From assembly GCF_947087965.1 (NCBI RefSeq), contig NZ_CAMUES010000003.1, forward strand, positions 62,001-126,000: 64,000 nucleotides of DNA, given 5' to 3'. The DNA comes from an uncultured Mobiluncus sp. Lineage in GTDB: Bacteria; Actinomycetota; Actinomycetes; Actinomycetales; Actinomycetaceae. A model generated the notes under the pieces. That model searched no databases and was not told the origin of the DNA. It saw only the letters and a list, made by a program, of their open reading frames with translations. Shown here in pieces: positions 34,518-43,643 of this stretch. The first letter of the stretch is position 1; the number at the start of each line of letters is the position of its first letter. Made by a program: the position numbers and the translations under genes.

Positions 34518-35498
34518 TTAGACACCCACCTCACCAGTGATCGCGGCAGAAAACGGTAATCCTTGCATAAAGCCTTCCATGTAATCCCAGTCAGGCTTCC
34601 CGGTTGGTGCAGCTGGCAACCGAAGTGTCATCTTCCTCATTCGAGCCAAATTCCACTTATACCCATACGTGAATCGGTCCTTCTCGTGACGAATCATGGT
34701 TGAGATGAACAGCATTGCCCAGTAGGACACTTCTTGTTTAGGGATTAACACCTGAATGTCGTCTGAGGCGAAGTACGGTTGATCCTGGTAGAAGGAATAA
34801 CCAACCGATCCGTTGTAGGGAACTGTGATGGTCCCTGCGGGGAAGAGTGGTTCAAGCGCGCTCCAATCGGTAATCCCATTGTTACTGTCCGAAGCACCTA
34901 TGAAACGTGTTGTTCCCGGTTGCCTATTTGCTTTGGTGACTCGCTTACCCTTCTTGATCTCAAATAGCTGTTCTATCGGGAAATCGCACCAGCCACTGGG
35001 GTCGGTCAAAGCCACGGGATCGCCTGTAGCTGCCCGAAGCCCCTCATGAGTCGGAACCTCACTAATTTCGACCCAATCGGGTATCTCGGTGGGAACCTCA
35101 ATAGTCGCTAGAGTGCGGTTTGCTTCCCTTCCGAAAGCGCTATAACGAAAGGCGTTCTTGCGAATACACATCGCGTAGAAGAGACGCTCGTTGAGACTCA
35201 TGGTGTCTCGCTTTGGACGAAGGACTGCCACGTTCTGAGCTGTATAGAACGGGCGCTGCTGAACATAGGAAGACAGCAGTCGCGACCCTCCGAGGGCAAC
35301 TGTGATTAAACCTGTGGGATAAGGGGTCAGGTCAGGTAGTGCCTCGACGTACCCGGAGACACCTGATTTTCCGTTCAGGCCACCCACTCGTCCTACAAAT
35401 GCGATGCCTGTCCGTGGATCGGTTGGTGTCATCTTGTTCATGTCGAGTTTGTTTCCGTACTCAACATGAAATAGGTCACCTAAAGGTTGGCGAGTCAC
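34518..35498 (-). CDS. DNA specificity subunit of a BcgI-like (type IIB) R-M system
   Basis: A 326-residue HsdS-like protein with two target-recognition halves: GDLFHVEYGNKLDMNKM and a matching IEQLFEIKKGKRVTKANR region, each followed by GASDSNNG- or GRVGGLNG-type sequence. Size matches BcgI subunit B (about 340). The GTG start overlaps the stop of the methylase-nuclease gene (GTGA), so the two are coupled. It would set the DNA sequence recognised. Confidence 0.85.
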   Translation of the reverse strand: MTRQPLGDLFHVEYGNKLDMNKMTPTDPRTGIAFVGRVGGLNGKSGVSGYVEALPDLTPYPTGLITVALGGSRLLSSYVQQRPFYTAQNVAVLRPKRDTMSLNERLFYAMCIRKNAFRYSAFGREANRTLATIEVPTEIPDWVEISEVPTHEGLRAATGDPVALTDPSGWCDFPIEQLFEIKKGKRVTKANRQPGTTRFIGASDSNNGITDWSALEPLFPAGTITVPYNGSVGYSFYQDQPYFASDDIQVLIPKQEVSYWAMLFISTMIRHEKDRFTYGYKWNLARMRKMTLRLPAAPTGKPDWDYMEGFMQGLPFSAAITGEVGV

Positions 35499-37351
35499 GC
35501 GTCCCCGCCTTCTTCGATATCGACCCCGCGCAAGGTGAACAGTGCGTAGTCGAGAAGGACCTTCTCGAAGTCCGACTGGGTAAGAGTCGAGTAGTCCGTT
35601 TCCATGTAAGCTTCCGCGACCCATTCATCCTCGGCATCCACCTTTTGCATGACAGATTCACCAGGCTTGACTTCTCGATTACGGAACATCTCAACCCAGT
35701 GGTCGCGTATCTCTGGCCAGGTTCCATTTCGATCGACGCGGCCGAGATTCTTAATTTTGACGAACCCGTCTTCGCGCCAATAACCAAACCAGCTTTTCCG
35801 GTCAGATCTTTCATGTGGAATGTGTGCAGTAAACACCATCACACAAGTGACGACACCAACCGGGTAAAAGACTTCCGGTGGCATTGACATGACTGCTTCC
35901 AGTGTGTGGTTCTTCAGGAGGCTGCGCTTGCGGATGCTAGGCGCAGTTGCGCACGAGATAGGGACAATGGCAATACCGATCGCCCCGGGAGTGAGACAAT
36001 CAAGCATGTGTTCCACGAATCGCAGCTCGTGCAGGTCTTCCTTAGTTTTGGCGTAAGGCGGGTTAATCAAACCAACTGTCGCTTTGTGGGACTTGACGCC
36101 TTTGGTGATGGCGGTGTCAAAACAAGACCCTTGGTAGAGGTTGGCCTTCCCGTCACCGCGCAGGATCATGTTTGAAGCCGCTAGGGCGTACATGCTCGGG
36201 TTTTGTTCGACGCCGATCAGTTGGTTTTTCTTGATCGACTCAATCTCGTCTTGCGTGATCGCAGTACGGACCATCTGGTTCATTGCCGAGATTAGGAAGC
36301 CTCCAGTACCAGCGCAGGTGTCAAGCACGATGCTGTCCTTATCGACGTTGGCAAGCAGGCTAAACAGCTCAGTGATGTGCTTCGGCGTGAGTACAATCCC
36401 CAACCCTTTGCCGTCACCGCCTGTGTACTTCAGGAACTCACCGTAGAAAGCTCCCACAACGTCGAAGTCGTGATAAACGGTGATAAAGGGCAGCACCTTC
36501 TCCGCAAGCAGGGTCACGATTTCGTGTAACAAGCCCTGCGGATAGGCTTTGGTAGCTTTACCCAGCTCTGGGTGCACTTGGATGCCAGTAAACGGCTGGG
36601 TCATGTTCGTTATCTTGGCGAACGGGATTTGCGCAGACCCGATGACTTTCTGGATCGTTTGCATCCAGAAGTCGGGCAAGTCTTTCGCACCATATGCTTC
36701 GTAGGTCTTTGCAAAGACAGGGTCGTTGAGCGCGATTAGGCTACCCGCGACGGCGAGAGGCTTCTCTTTCTCTTCTAGCTCCGCTTCATCCCTCATGAAA
36801 GCGTGCATTTCCTGAGAGAACGAAATGAGGTCTTTTGTTCGCTTTGCCTGAACAGAAGGATCGAACGATGCGGCGGTAATGAGGTCATCAAGGCTGACAA
36901 GTTCGGTAATCGCTGCACCGCTCGGGGCCTTAAGCGGGCGTGCTTCCTTCTCTCCTTTGGTGGTGACAAAGAAGGACCATTCACTATGTGCAGGCGTGCC
37001 CGAGACTGCAATCGAGATCACGGTGTATTTGTGTGTCAGAAAACTTGCGTAGTGCAGAACACCGTCAACCGCGAAGTCTTTAGGGCGATCACGATTTTCC
37101 GACTCGTGCCAACGTGTCTCTGCCTTGCACTCGATAACCACGATCATGTCGGGGGTGTCGGGGGCAGTGATGATGAACTCCGGGAAACCACCACCGCCGC
37201 CGCCAGTTTTCGACGCCTTCGACAAAGACTTGCGAACCAGCTCAATGGCGGATTGCTGCTTCTCAACGATGATCTTCTCTGCATCCTCGTAATATCCGAG
37301 GTTGCGGAGCTTTTCATCGACTAAGTCTTCTGTAATCCGCTCGTTTGCCAT
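35495..37351 (-). CDS. Restriction-methylation subunit (BcgI A-like)
   Basis: A 618-residue fused endonuclease and N6-adenine methylase. The N-terminal nuclease site is PD...IECK (D68, E74, K76). The methylase has the SAM motif DTCAGTGGFL (344-353) and NPPY (430-433). Type I HsdM lacks such a nuclease domain, while BcgI-type A subunits have this order and length. ATG at 37351 follows GGGAG. With the specificity subunit it should cut on both sides of a bipartite site and methylate it. Confidence 0.85.
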   Translation of the reverse strand: MANERITEDLVDEKLRNLGYYEDAEKIIVEKQQSAIELVRKSLSKASKTGGGGGGFPEFIITAPDTPDMIVVIECKAETRWHESENRDRPKDFAVDGVLHYASFLTHKYTVISIAVSGTPAHSEWSFFVTTKGEKEARPLKAPSGAAITELVSLDDLITAASFDPSVQAKRTKDLISFSQEMHAFMRDEAELEEKEKPLAVAGSLIALNDPVFAKTYEAYGAKDLPDFWMQTIQKVIGSAQIPFAKITNMTQPFTGIQVHPELGKATKAYPQGLLHEIVTLLAEKVLPFITVYHDFDVVGAFYGEFLKYTGGDGKGLGIVLTPKHITELFSLLANVDKDSIVLDTCAGTGGFLISAMNQMVRTAITQDEIESIKKNQLIGVEQNPSMYALAASNMILRGDGKANLYQGSCFDTAITKGVKSHKATVGLINPPYAKTKEDLHELRFVEHMLDCLTPGAIGIAIVPISCATAPSIRKRSLLKNHTLEAVMSMPPEVFYPVGVVTCVMVFTAHIPHERSDRKSWFGYWREDGFVKIKNLGRVDRNGTWPEIRDHWVEMFRNREVKPGESVMQKVDAEDEWVAEAYMETDYSTLTQSDFEKVLLDYALFTLRGVDIEEGGDA

Positions 37352-37700
37352 GCGGGCACTCCCTATCCAAGTCTGGCCGATCCTCCACATCTCGCCCCTG
37401 AGATGTAACGATGTACACATGGCAGGATGCGAAGCCGCCCGGGATCGTTGCGTGAAACGCGGCGTGTAACAAAAACGCAAATTACCGCTACCGTACAACC
37501 CGGGTTCTTGCTTTCGGCGCTCGACATGCGGGGTGGAAACAGTCGTGTAATACTTTCCCCGAACGCCACGGTTGAGCAGTGTCACCCCCGATACACGAAG
37601 GCAGATCTCCCCCGAACTGCCGGCTCCGTGGCGTTCCTTCGTAGGAGCGTCGCGCGTCGCAGCACATGCGCGCGATTGTTGACGTGTCACACACTGCAAC
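37352..37700. other. Gap between the R-M operon and the integrase gene
   Basis: No gene seen. It must contain the R-M promoter. An 11-bp perfect inverted repeat, GAACGCCACGG (37561-37571) and CCGTGGCGTTC (37626-37636), interleaves with ACGAAGG/CCTTCGT. It could be an operator, a terminator for the integrase gene or part of a recombination site. Confidence 0.45.
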
Positions 37701-39212
37701 CTAGTTCCACACGATCTGGACTGATTCGGGGTTAAAGGTCTTGCTTCCGCGCACGCCACGGCGCAGGCGCACCTGGCACAGGGTGTTGATGACACGGCGC
37801 TGCACGGCAAGCTCTGCGTTGTCGAAGGCGTCCACGGGCGAGGCGTAGCCGGTTGTGTCGAGCAGCGCCGATGCGCCAGCAAGGCGGGCACGGCGCGTTT
37901 CGAGTTTCTCGATCTGCGGCTCATAACGGTTTCGCGCGCGCTTGAGGTCACGGGCCTCGATAAGCTCCTCGTCGTAGTCAGCCTGGACGCGGGCGAGCTT
38001 TGCGCGAAGCTCAGCGAGTTCGTCGTCGATGGCGTCGACCTCGTCGTCATCCGCAGTCGGCAACAGGTCTGCTAGGTCGTCACGACCAAGGCGGGCGCGG
38101 ATCACGGCGAGCACAAAATCATCGACGCTATGCGTGCGCACTAAGCCACAGGCCGCGCAGCGGTAGCGGTCGGCATGCGTGCGCACGGGATTGCCACACT
38201 CGTCGCAGACATACAGACCCGAGCCAAGATGGCGGCGAGTATTACGCCGCTCCTTGTTGGTCAGCCGGTCGGGATCATCGAGCACGTTCTGCACACGCCA
38301 CCACAGATCGGGTGTGACGATCGGCTCCCACTGCCCTTTCACCGGCTCGCCGGTATCGGGGTCGCGGACGATATGCGTGACACGGCGGTATTTGTTCTTC
38401 ACGCCTTTGCGCTTGGCCTTCTTATATGTGGAGTAGCCGGCATACACGGGGTTGCGCAGGATCGAGTGCAACGATGTGTAGGCCCACGGCTGCTCGTCGG
38501 GAACCGACTTTTCTTCCTGGCCAGCAGCGCGGCGGCGTGCGTTGCGCTCCTTAACCACGGTGTGCATATGGCGCGGCGTGGTCGGGATATCCGGCAAGCC
38601 TGGCTGATCGACCCCAGATAAGGCGCGTGCGATGTCGCGCATGGAGTTGCCCCGCTCGACAGCGCGGAACATACCGAGCACGGCGGCGGCTTCGGATGGG
38701 ATGATCTCGCCGGTGGAGGTGTAGCCGATGGGGCGGACACCGCCGGAGTACCAGCGGCCCTGCTCGGCGCGCTGCTGTTGCGCACGGGATTGGCGCATGC
38801 TCTTCCGCTCGATCTCGCCGCGTGCCACGGCTGCTTTAATACGCGCGTACATTCTGCCGCCGTCGGTGGCAAGGTCAGCATCACCGTTCGCGGTGACGAG
38901 TTTCAGCCCCTGCTCCTCTGCCCTGTCGATCCACTCTTCGAGCTGCCAGGGCTGCCGCGTGAGGCGGTCGAGGTCCCAGCAAATGATTGCGTCGATCTCG
39001 CCGCGCTCAAAGGACGCCACCATGGCGTCGTAGTCGGGGCGGTCCACGTCCTTCTTCGACGCGGAGATCGACTGATCGACGTAGGTATGCACGACGTCCC
39101 AGCCACGTTGCTCGGCAAGGGCTTCGCAGTCCTGACGCTGCCGGTCGATGGCGAGGCCGTCCATGGCAGCATCGAGCGAGATACGGAGGTAAATAGCAGC
39201 ACGTGTTGTCAT
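37701..39212 (-). CDS. Large serine recombinase (integrase)
   Basis: A 503-residue phiC31/TndX-type integrase. The catalytic domain begins AAIYLRISLDAAMDG (Ser8-10 region) and contains ICWDLDRLTR. The recombinase domain follows (RPIGYTSTGEI, SILRNPVYAG). A zinc ribbon (CDECGNPV...CAAC, ~345-375) precedes a coiled coil (~400-450). All expected domains are present, so it looks active. It starts 20 bp from the ychF stop, with no clear SD or promoter of its own. Confidence 0.9.
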   Translation of the reverse strand: MTTRAAIYLRISLDAAMDGLAIDRQRQDCEALAEQRGWDVVHTYVDQSISASKKDVDRPDYDAMVASFERGEIDAIICWDLDRLTRQPWQLEEWIDRAEEQGLKLVTANGDADLATDGGRMYARIKAAVARGEIERKSMRQSRAQQQRAEQGRWYSGGVRPIGYTSTGEIIPSEAAAVLGMFRAVERGNSMRDIARALSGVDQPGLPDIPTTPRHMHTVVKERNARRRAAGQEEKSVPDEQPWAYTSLHSILRNPVYAGYSTYKKAKRKGVKNKYRRVTHIVRDPDTGEPVKGQWEPIVTPDLWWRVQNVLDDPDRLTNKERRNTRRHLGSGLYVCDECGNPVRTHADRYRCAACGLVRTHSVDDFVLAVIRARLGRDDLADLLPTADDDEVDAIDDELAELRAKLARVQADYDEELIEARDLKRARNRYEPQIEKLETRRARLAGASALLDTTGYASPVDAFDNAELAVQRRVINTLCQVRLRRGVRGSKTFNPESVQIVWN

Positions 39213-39232
39213 GCCGCTAACACTAGCGCGCC
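39213..39232. other. Candidate attachment-site region between integrase and ychF
   Basis: The 20-bp gap holds the inverted repeat CGCTA-ACAC-TAGCG (39215-39228). Serine integrases usually sit beside an attachment half-site, so the crossover is likely here or in the end of ychF. Confidence 0.4.
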
Positions 39233-40321
39233 TCAGGTTACATTGAAACGAAACTCCACTACGTCGCCGTCGGCCATCACGTAGTCCTTGCCCTCCTGGC
39301 GGACTTTGCCCAGTTCACGAGCCTTATGAATGTCGCCGATTGCCACCAGTTCATCGTAAGAAATCACGTCGGCTTTAATGAAGCCACGTTCAAAATCGGT
39401 GTGAATCACGCCGGCCGCTTGCGGGGCGGTGTCGCCCTGATGAATGGTCCAGGCGCGGGATTCTTTCACCCCGGCGGTCAGGAAGGTTTGCAGTCCTAGC
39501 GTGTCAAAGCCGACGCGCGCCAACTTGTCCAGGCCGGATTCTTCGATTCCGGCGTCCGCCAGCATCTCTCGGGCGTCCTCGGCGTCGAGCTCCACCAGCT
39601 CCGCCTCAAAAGCTCCGTCCAGGAAAATCGCCTCGGCGGGAGCGACTAGGGCAGCTAGTTCGGCCTGTTTCGCTTTGTCTGCCAGACCGTCAGAGTCCAT
39701 ATTAAATACGTAAATAAAGGGCTTTGAGGTCATGAGTTGAAAAGTTTTAACAATGTCGCGGTCCAGGTTTCCCGACGCGATTTCCTTAGAGAGGACCGTG
39801 CCAGCGTTGAGGTATTCCTCGCATTTTTCCGCTTCCGCCAGGACTTCTTTCGGAGTTTTCTTGCCGCTGACTTCTTTGCGTAGGCGGGGAATCGTGTTTT
39901 CGAGAGTCTGCAGGTCAGCCAGAATTAGCTCGGTAGAAATCGTCTCAATGTCGGAGGCCGGGTCGATTTTGCCCTCTACGTGAACCACGTCAGGGTCGGT
40001 GAAAGCGCGGGTGACCTGGCAAATCGCGTCAGCTTCGCGGATGTTTGCCAGGAACTTGTTGCCCAAGCCTTCGCCCTGGGAGGCACCCTTGACGATGCCG
40101 GCGATGTCTACGAATGACACGGTCGCGGGCACAATCTTTTCCGAGTGGAACATATCTGACAGGACTTGCAGCCGGGGGTCGGGTAGCGGAACCACGCCGA
40201 CATTGGGGTCAATAGTGGCGAAGGGATAGTTCGCCGCTAGCACGTTCGCCCTGGTGAGGGCATTAAAAATAGTGGATTTGCCGACATTGGGGAGTCCCGC
40301 GATACCGATAGTTAAAGCCAT
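39233..40321 (-). CDS. ychF: Ribosome-associated ATPase YchF (OLA1 family)
   Basis: A 362-residue Obg-family ATPase that binds ribosomes and affects stress and redox responses. The P-loop is GLPNVGKSTIFNAL and G3 is DIAGIVKGASQGEGLGN. The C-terminal TGS domain ends VVEFRFNVT. E. coli YchF ends KFNV, so the end looks natural or rebuilt by the integrated element. It is complete, so insertion did not destroy it. Confidence 0.95.
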   Translation of the reverse strand: MALTIGIAGLPNVGKSTIFNALTRANVLAANYPFATIDPNVGVVPLPDPRLQVLSDMFHSEKIVPATVSFVDIAGIVKGASQGEGLGNKFLANIREADAICQVTRAFTDPDVVHVEGKIDPASDIETISTELILADLQTLENTIPRLRKEVSGKKTPKEVLAEAEKCEEYLNAGTVLSKEIASGNLDRDIVKTFQLMTSKPFIYVFNMDSDGLADKAKQAELAALVAPAEAIFLDGAFEAELVELDAEDAREMLADAGIEESGLDKLARVGFDTLGLQTFLTAGVKESRAWTIHQGDTAPQAAGVIHTDFERGFIKADVISYDELVAIGDIHKARELGKVRQEGKDYVMADGDVVEFRFNVT

Positions 40322-40884
40322 ACTTCAATCTTAGTGGGTTTTCCAACCGGTCCTAAACCGGTTAAACCCAGGCCTTAACCCTATTAATTCGCCCCGGTGT
40401 GCCATATATGGCACACCGAACCGTTTAAATAGGTTTTATTCCGGGTTTCGAGGATTTTAGGAGCTGTTTGTTAGCGGGTTTCAGGGCGCGCGTGCACTAT
40501 AAGGGGAGAATAGCCGGGTAGCTGCCAATAATGGCAGCTACCCGCCAAATCTCCCCCTTTATCACCTGACGCAAGCCGAACCGGGTATCCGGCGCGACCG
40601 GAGCAGGGGGGCGACTCAGCGAGAGGCTGGGGGGTGAGCGTTTTGCGACAATAGTCGCGCAAAACGCGAGGGGGCCCTCCCCCTTCCGCCTCTCTCGAGC
40701 GCCCCCGCGACGAAGTGCCCCCACCGCGACGCAGACTTTGGCAGCGCAAGCTCGCTTGCATTGCCAAAGTCCAGGAAGCGGTACGGAAAGCGCAGCTTTC
40801 CAAGTATTTCTGCGACTGAGAGGCCCCCGAACGCCGCCAAACCTCGCGACCTTACTCGGCCCCGCCAGACCTCGAATGAAAGAC
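40322..40884. repeat. Palindrome-rich intergenic region between ychF and ispH
   Basis: No gene seen. A 24-bp perfect palindrome centred on CCATATATGG lies at 40395-40418. A 13-bp stem is at 40515-40527/40532-40544. GCGTTTTGCG (40638-40647) pairs with 40658-40667. ACTTTGGCA (40735-40743) pairs with 40762-40770 around GCAAGC/GCTTGC. GGAAAGC (40785-40791) pairs with 40795-40801. The 40515-40544 stem could terminate; the rest resemble dispersed intergenic palindromes. Confidence 0.7.
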
Positions 40885-41928
40885 CTAGCGCAGGGGTTTT
40901 GGCAGGGCAAAGGAGGTCGTTTCCTGCGTGGTTTGCACCGTCTGCACTTCATCGAAACCGCGTTGCGCCAGCCACTCCAACACCTCGGTCACCAGGACTT
41001 CCGGCACCGAAGCCCCCGAAGTCACCCCGATGGTCTCGGCTCCCGCAAACCAATCTGGATTGAGCTCGTGGACGCCTTCAACTCGGTAGGCCGCGCCGGC
41101 TCCAGACTGTAGGGCGACTTCCCGCAGCCGCACTGAGTTCGAAGAATTGGCCGAACCGACAACTACGACAACCTCGCATTGGGGCGCCATAGCCTTAACC
41201 GCCCCCTGACGGTTCTGAGTTGCGAAGCAAATATCGTCTGATGGCGGGCTAATCAAACCGGGAAATCTGCGCTGGAGACGCTGTACTGTAGCGGCTGTCT
41301 GATCTACCGACAAAGTCGTTTGGGACAGCCAAATCAGCTTGGCGTCGGGGTCGGTACTGAGCCCAGCCAGGGGATCTGCGGCGTCTGTGGGCGTACCGTC
41401 CGCAACTCCGTTCCCAGCAGTATTCCCGAATCCGCCCGCGGCATCGCTCCCGGATTCCTCCTCCGCCGCAGCCAAAGCCGAAGTATCGACCCAATCCGTG
41501 TCAATCACGTGAATCTTGTCGGGGGCTACTCCAAGGGTTCCTTCCACTTCCTCGTGACCGGTGTGGCCAATCAAAATAATGTTATAGCCTTCGTTGGCGT
41601 AACGCCGCGCCTCCCGATGCACCTTGGAAACCAGCGGACAGGTCGCGTCAATCACTTCCAGGCCGCGCTGCTCGGCTTCGGCATAAACGCTCGGAGCCAC
41701 CCCGTGAGCTGAGAAAACCACTCGGGAACCCGCGGGTACCTCAGACAATTCATCAACAAAAATTGCCCCGGCGTCAGCCAAGGTACGCACCACAAATTTG
41801 TTGTGCACAATCTCTTTGCGGACGTAGATGGGTTGACCGTAAACTTCGAGCGCGCGCTGCACCGCCGTGACGGCGCGGTCTACCCCGGCGCAGTAGCCTC
41901 GCGGCGAGGCCAGCAAAACTTTCCCCAT
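40885..41928 (-). CDS. ispH: 4-hydroxy-3-methylbut-2-enyl diphosphate reductase (IspH)
   Basis: A 347-residue [4Fe-4S] enzyme, last step of the MEP isoprenoid pathway. Cluster cysteines are in RGYCAGV, ATCPLV and the ICFATQNRQ motif; HGV, HTGHEE and GSxNSSNS are present. An insertion of about 40 low-complexity residues (~150-190, rich in Ala, Gly, Asp) separates two conserved parts. GAGGACGG precedes the ATG. It feeds the prenyl diphosphate used by the cis-prenyltransferase at 53368. Confidence 0.95.
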   Translation of the reverse strand: MGKVLLASPRGYCAGVDRAVTAVQRALEVYGQPIYVRKEIVHNKFVVRTLADAGAIFVDELSEVPAGSRVVFSAHGVAPSVYAEAEQRGLEVIDATCPLVSKVHREARRYANEGYNIILIGHTGHEEVEGTLGVAPDKIHVIDTDWVDTSALAAAEEESGSDAAGGFGNTAGNGVADGTPTDAADPLAGLSTDPDAKLIWLSQTTLSVDQTAATVQRLQRRFPGLISPPSDDICFATQNRQGAVKAMAPQCEVVVVVGSANSSNSVRLREVALQSGAGAAYRVEGVHELNPDWFAGAETIGVTSGASVPEVLVTEVLEWLAQRGFDEVQTVQTTQETTSFALPKPLR

Positions 41929-42110
41929 CCGTCCTCACTTTCGCACTAGGTTCCCCGGTCTGATTTGTTAGTGGCACACCAGGCATCCCTTTCAGCAGTC
42001 CGGGTGGCGCCACTTCTCGGGCGGGTGTGCAACTGCCTTGAGTTTAGCGGTTTGCGCCCCGGGGCAAAACTCGAAAAATTTCACCTCGGGGTCTGTGTCA
42101 TGATGGAGTC

Positions 42111-43373
42111 ATGGAAGTGAGAAAACCAGAAACGGCGCGACTGGCGCGTGAGACGACCCGGGAAAACCCCTGGCCGCTTAGCCGTCTGAGCGAAAATATG
42201 TGCAAATACGTCGACCGGGTCGATCCGACCTGGGTGGAAGCGCAAATCATCGAATACAACCAACGCCCCGGTAACCGGATGTCCTTTTTTGTGGCGAAGG
42301 ACCTGGAAGCCGATATGTCTATGCAGGTCAAGGCGTTTGGTGGGGTGGTGGCTGCGGCCGGCTCGGCGTTGAGCGCCGGAGCGCGAGTGGTGATGCGGGT
42401 CAAGCCCGATTTCTACCTGAAAACCGGGTCGCTGTCCCTGATGGCCTCCGAGATTCACCCGGCTGGCCTGGGCGGGTTTCTCGAGCAGCTGGAACAGCTG
42501 AAACAAAAACTTGCCGCCGAGGGGATTTTTGCTCGGGAGCACAAGCAGTCTTTGCCGTTCCTCCCGCGGCGGGTCGGGCTTATCTGCGGGCATGCCGCCC
42601 GGGCGCAGGCCGATGTGATTGAAAACGCGACGCGGCGCTGGCCCCTGGTGCAATTCGAGATTCGTGAGGTCGCGGTGCAAGGGGAACGCTGTGCGGCGGA
42701 AGTCAGTGCGGCTATTGCTGAACTTGACTGCCTCGAAGGGGTTGACGTGATTGTCGTCACTCGCGGGGGTGGGGCACTGGAGGACCTGCTGGGATTCTCT
42801 GATGAGAGCGTGGTGCGAGCGGCTTTCGCGGCGCGCACTCCCATTGTTTCCGCTGTCGGCCACGAGGAGGACACTCCGCTGCTGGATTTTGTTGCGGACT
42901 TCCGCGCCTCCACCCCTACCGATGCGGGCAAGCGGATTGTCCCGGATTTGGCAGCTGAAATTGAGGGGTTGAACGGGGCGCGCTCCCGGATGACGGCACT
43001 CATTTCCAACCGTATTGAGCTGGGATTACGGGAACTTGACGCGATTCGCTCCCGGCCGGTCATGCAAAATCCGCTGGCCGCTCTGGACGAACGGCGCCGG
43101 GACATCAACCACGGTCTGGAAATCTTACGGTCGCGAGTGGCGGCGGTCCTCGCTAATCAGGCGCGTGACTTGGCGGCGGCTCGGGCTACCCTGCGAGCTA
43201 TCTCGCCCCAGGCCACTTTGGAACGCGGGTATGCGGTGTTACGCAAACCCGACCAAACCGTAGTAACTGACGCTGGTGCAGTTCAGAAGGGCGACCTCCT
43301 GGAGGCCGTGTTGGCGCGCGGCTCCCTGGTCGCCACCGTTTTTGGCACCAACCCAAACACAGATGAAAGGTAA
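42111..43373 (+). CDS. xseA: Exodeoxyribonuclease VII large subunit
   Basis: A 420-residue catalytic subunit that degrades single-stranded DNA. An OB domain (~30-120) is followed by the catalytic core (VGLICGHAARAQADVIENATRRWP, VIVTRGGGALEDLLGFSDE, ISAVGHEEDTPLLDFVADFRASTPT). A long helical C-terminal part follows. ATG at 42111 is the conventional start, but GGAG spacing suits GTG at 42117 better. It is followed by xseB after 6 bp. Confidence 0.93.
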   Translation: MEVRKPETARLARETTRENPWPLSRLSENMCKYVDRVDPTWVEAQIIEYNQRPGNRMSFFVAKDLEADMSMQVKAFGGVVAAAGSALSAGARVVMRVKPDFYLKTGSLSLMASEIHPAGLGGFLEQLEQLKQKLAAEGIFAREHKQSLPFLPRRVGLICGHAARAQADVIENATRRWPLVQFEIREVAVQGERCAAEVSAAIAELDCLEGVDVIVVTRGGGALEDLLGFSDESVVRAAFAARTPIVSAVGHEEDTPLLDFVADFRASTPTDAGKRIVPDLAAEIEGLNGARSRMTALISNRIELGLRELDAIRSRPVMQNPLAALDERRRDINHGLEILRSRVAAVLANQARDLAAARATLRAISPQATLERGYAVLRKPDQTVVTDAGAVQKGDLLEAVLARGSLVATVFGTNPNTDER

Positions 43374-43379
43374 CGAATC

Positions 43380-43643
43380 ATGAGCGAAAAAAATGCTAAG
43401 CAAACCCCGGCTGACCCAGCGGGGAAGGGCGTGGCAGGCAACGAAGATGTCTCTGAGATGAGCTATGAGGCGGCTCGAGCCGAACTCATCGAAACCGTAC
43501 AGGCTCTGGAAAACGCTGGGGCGCCCTTGGAGGACACTCTGAAACTGTGGGATCGCGGCGAGGCTCTGGCCTCACGCTGCCAAGACATCTTGGATGCTGC
43601 CCAAGCCAAGTTAAACGAGCGTATGGCCCCTGCCGGGGAGTGA
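43380..43643 (+). CDS. xseB: Exodeoxyribonuclease VII small subunit
   Basis: An 87-residue subunit with the family signature MSYEAARAELIETVQALENAG and LWDRGEALASRC. The SD overlaps the end of xseA. The final residues APAGE are encoded by the first copy of a 62-bp-period repeat, so the gene may have gained its end from that repeat. Confidence 0.9.
   Translation: MSEKNAKQTPADPAGKGVAGNEDVSEMSYEAARAELIETVQALENAGAPLEDTLKLWDRGEALASRCQDILDAAQAKLNERMAPAGE

Larger units (their letters stand above)
23980..39235. mobile_element. Integrated mobile element with erm(X), relaxase, R-M system and serine integrase
   Basis: Genes between hypD and ychF are of accessory type: erm(X), DNA methylase remnant, HTH protein, relaxase, ssb, DUF4192 protein, resolvase remnant, restriction-modification pair and large serine integrase. 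The right end is well supported because the integrase starts 20 bp from the ychF stop. The left end is uncertain; I place it just after the hypD terminator because gene remnants begin there. No conjugation ATPase or secretion genes are present, so if mobile it is probably mobilised by another element (inference). Confidence 0.65.

Noticed and set aside
37360..38050. Upstream extension of the R-M subunit frame
   Set aside because: The frame runs into the integrase gene; the SD and nuclease homology place the start at 37351.
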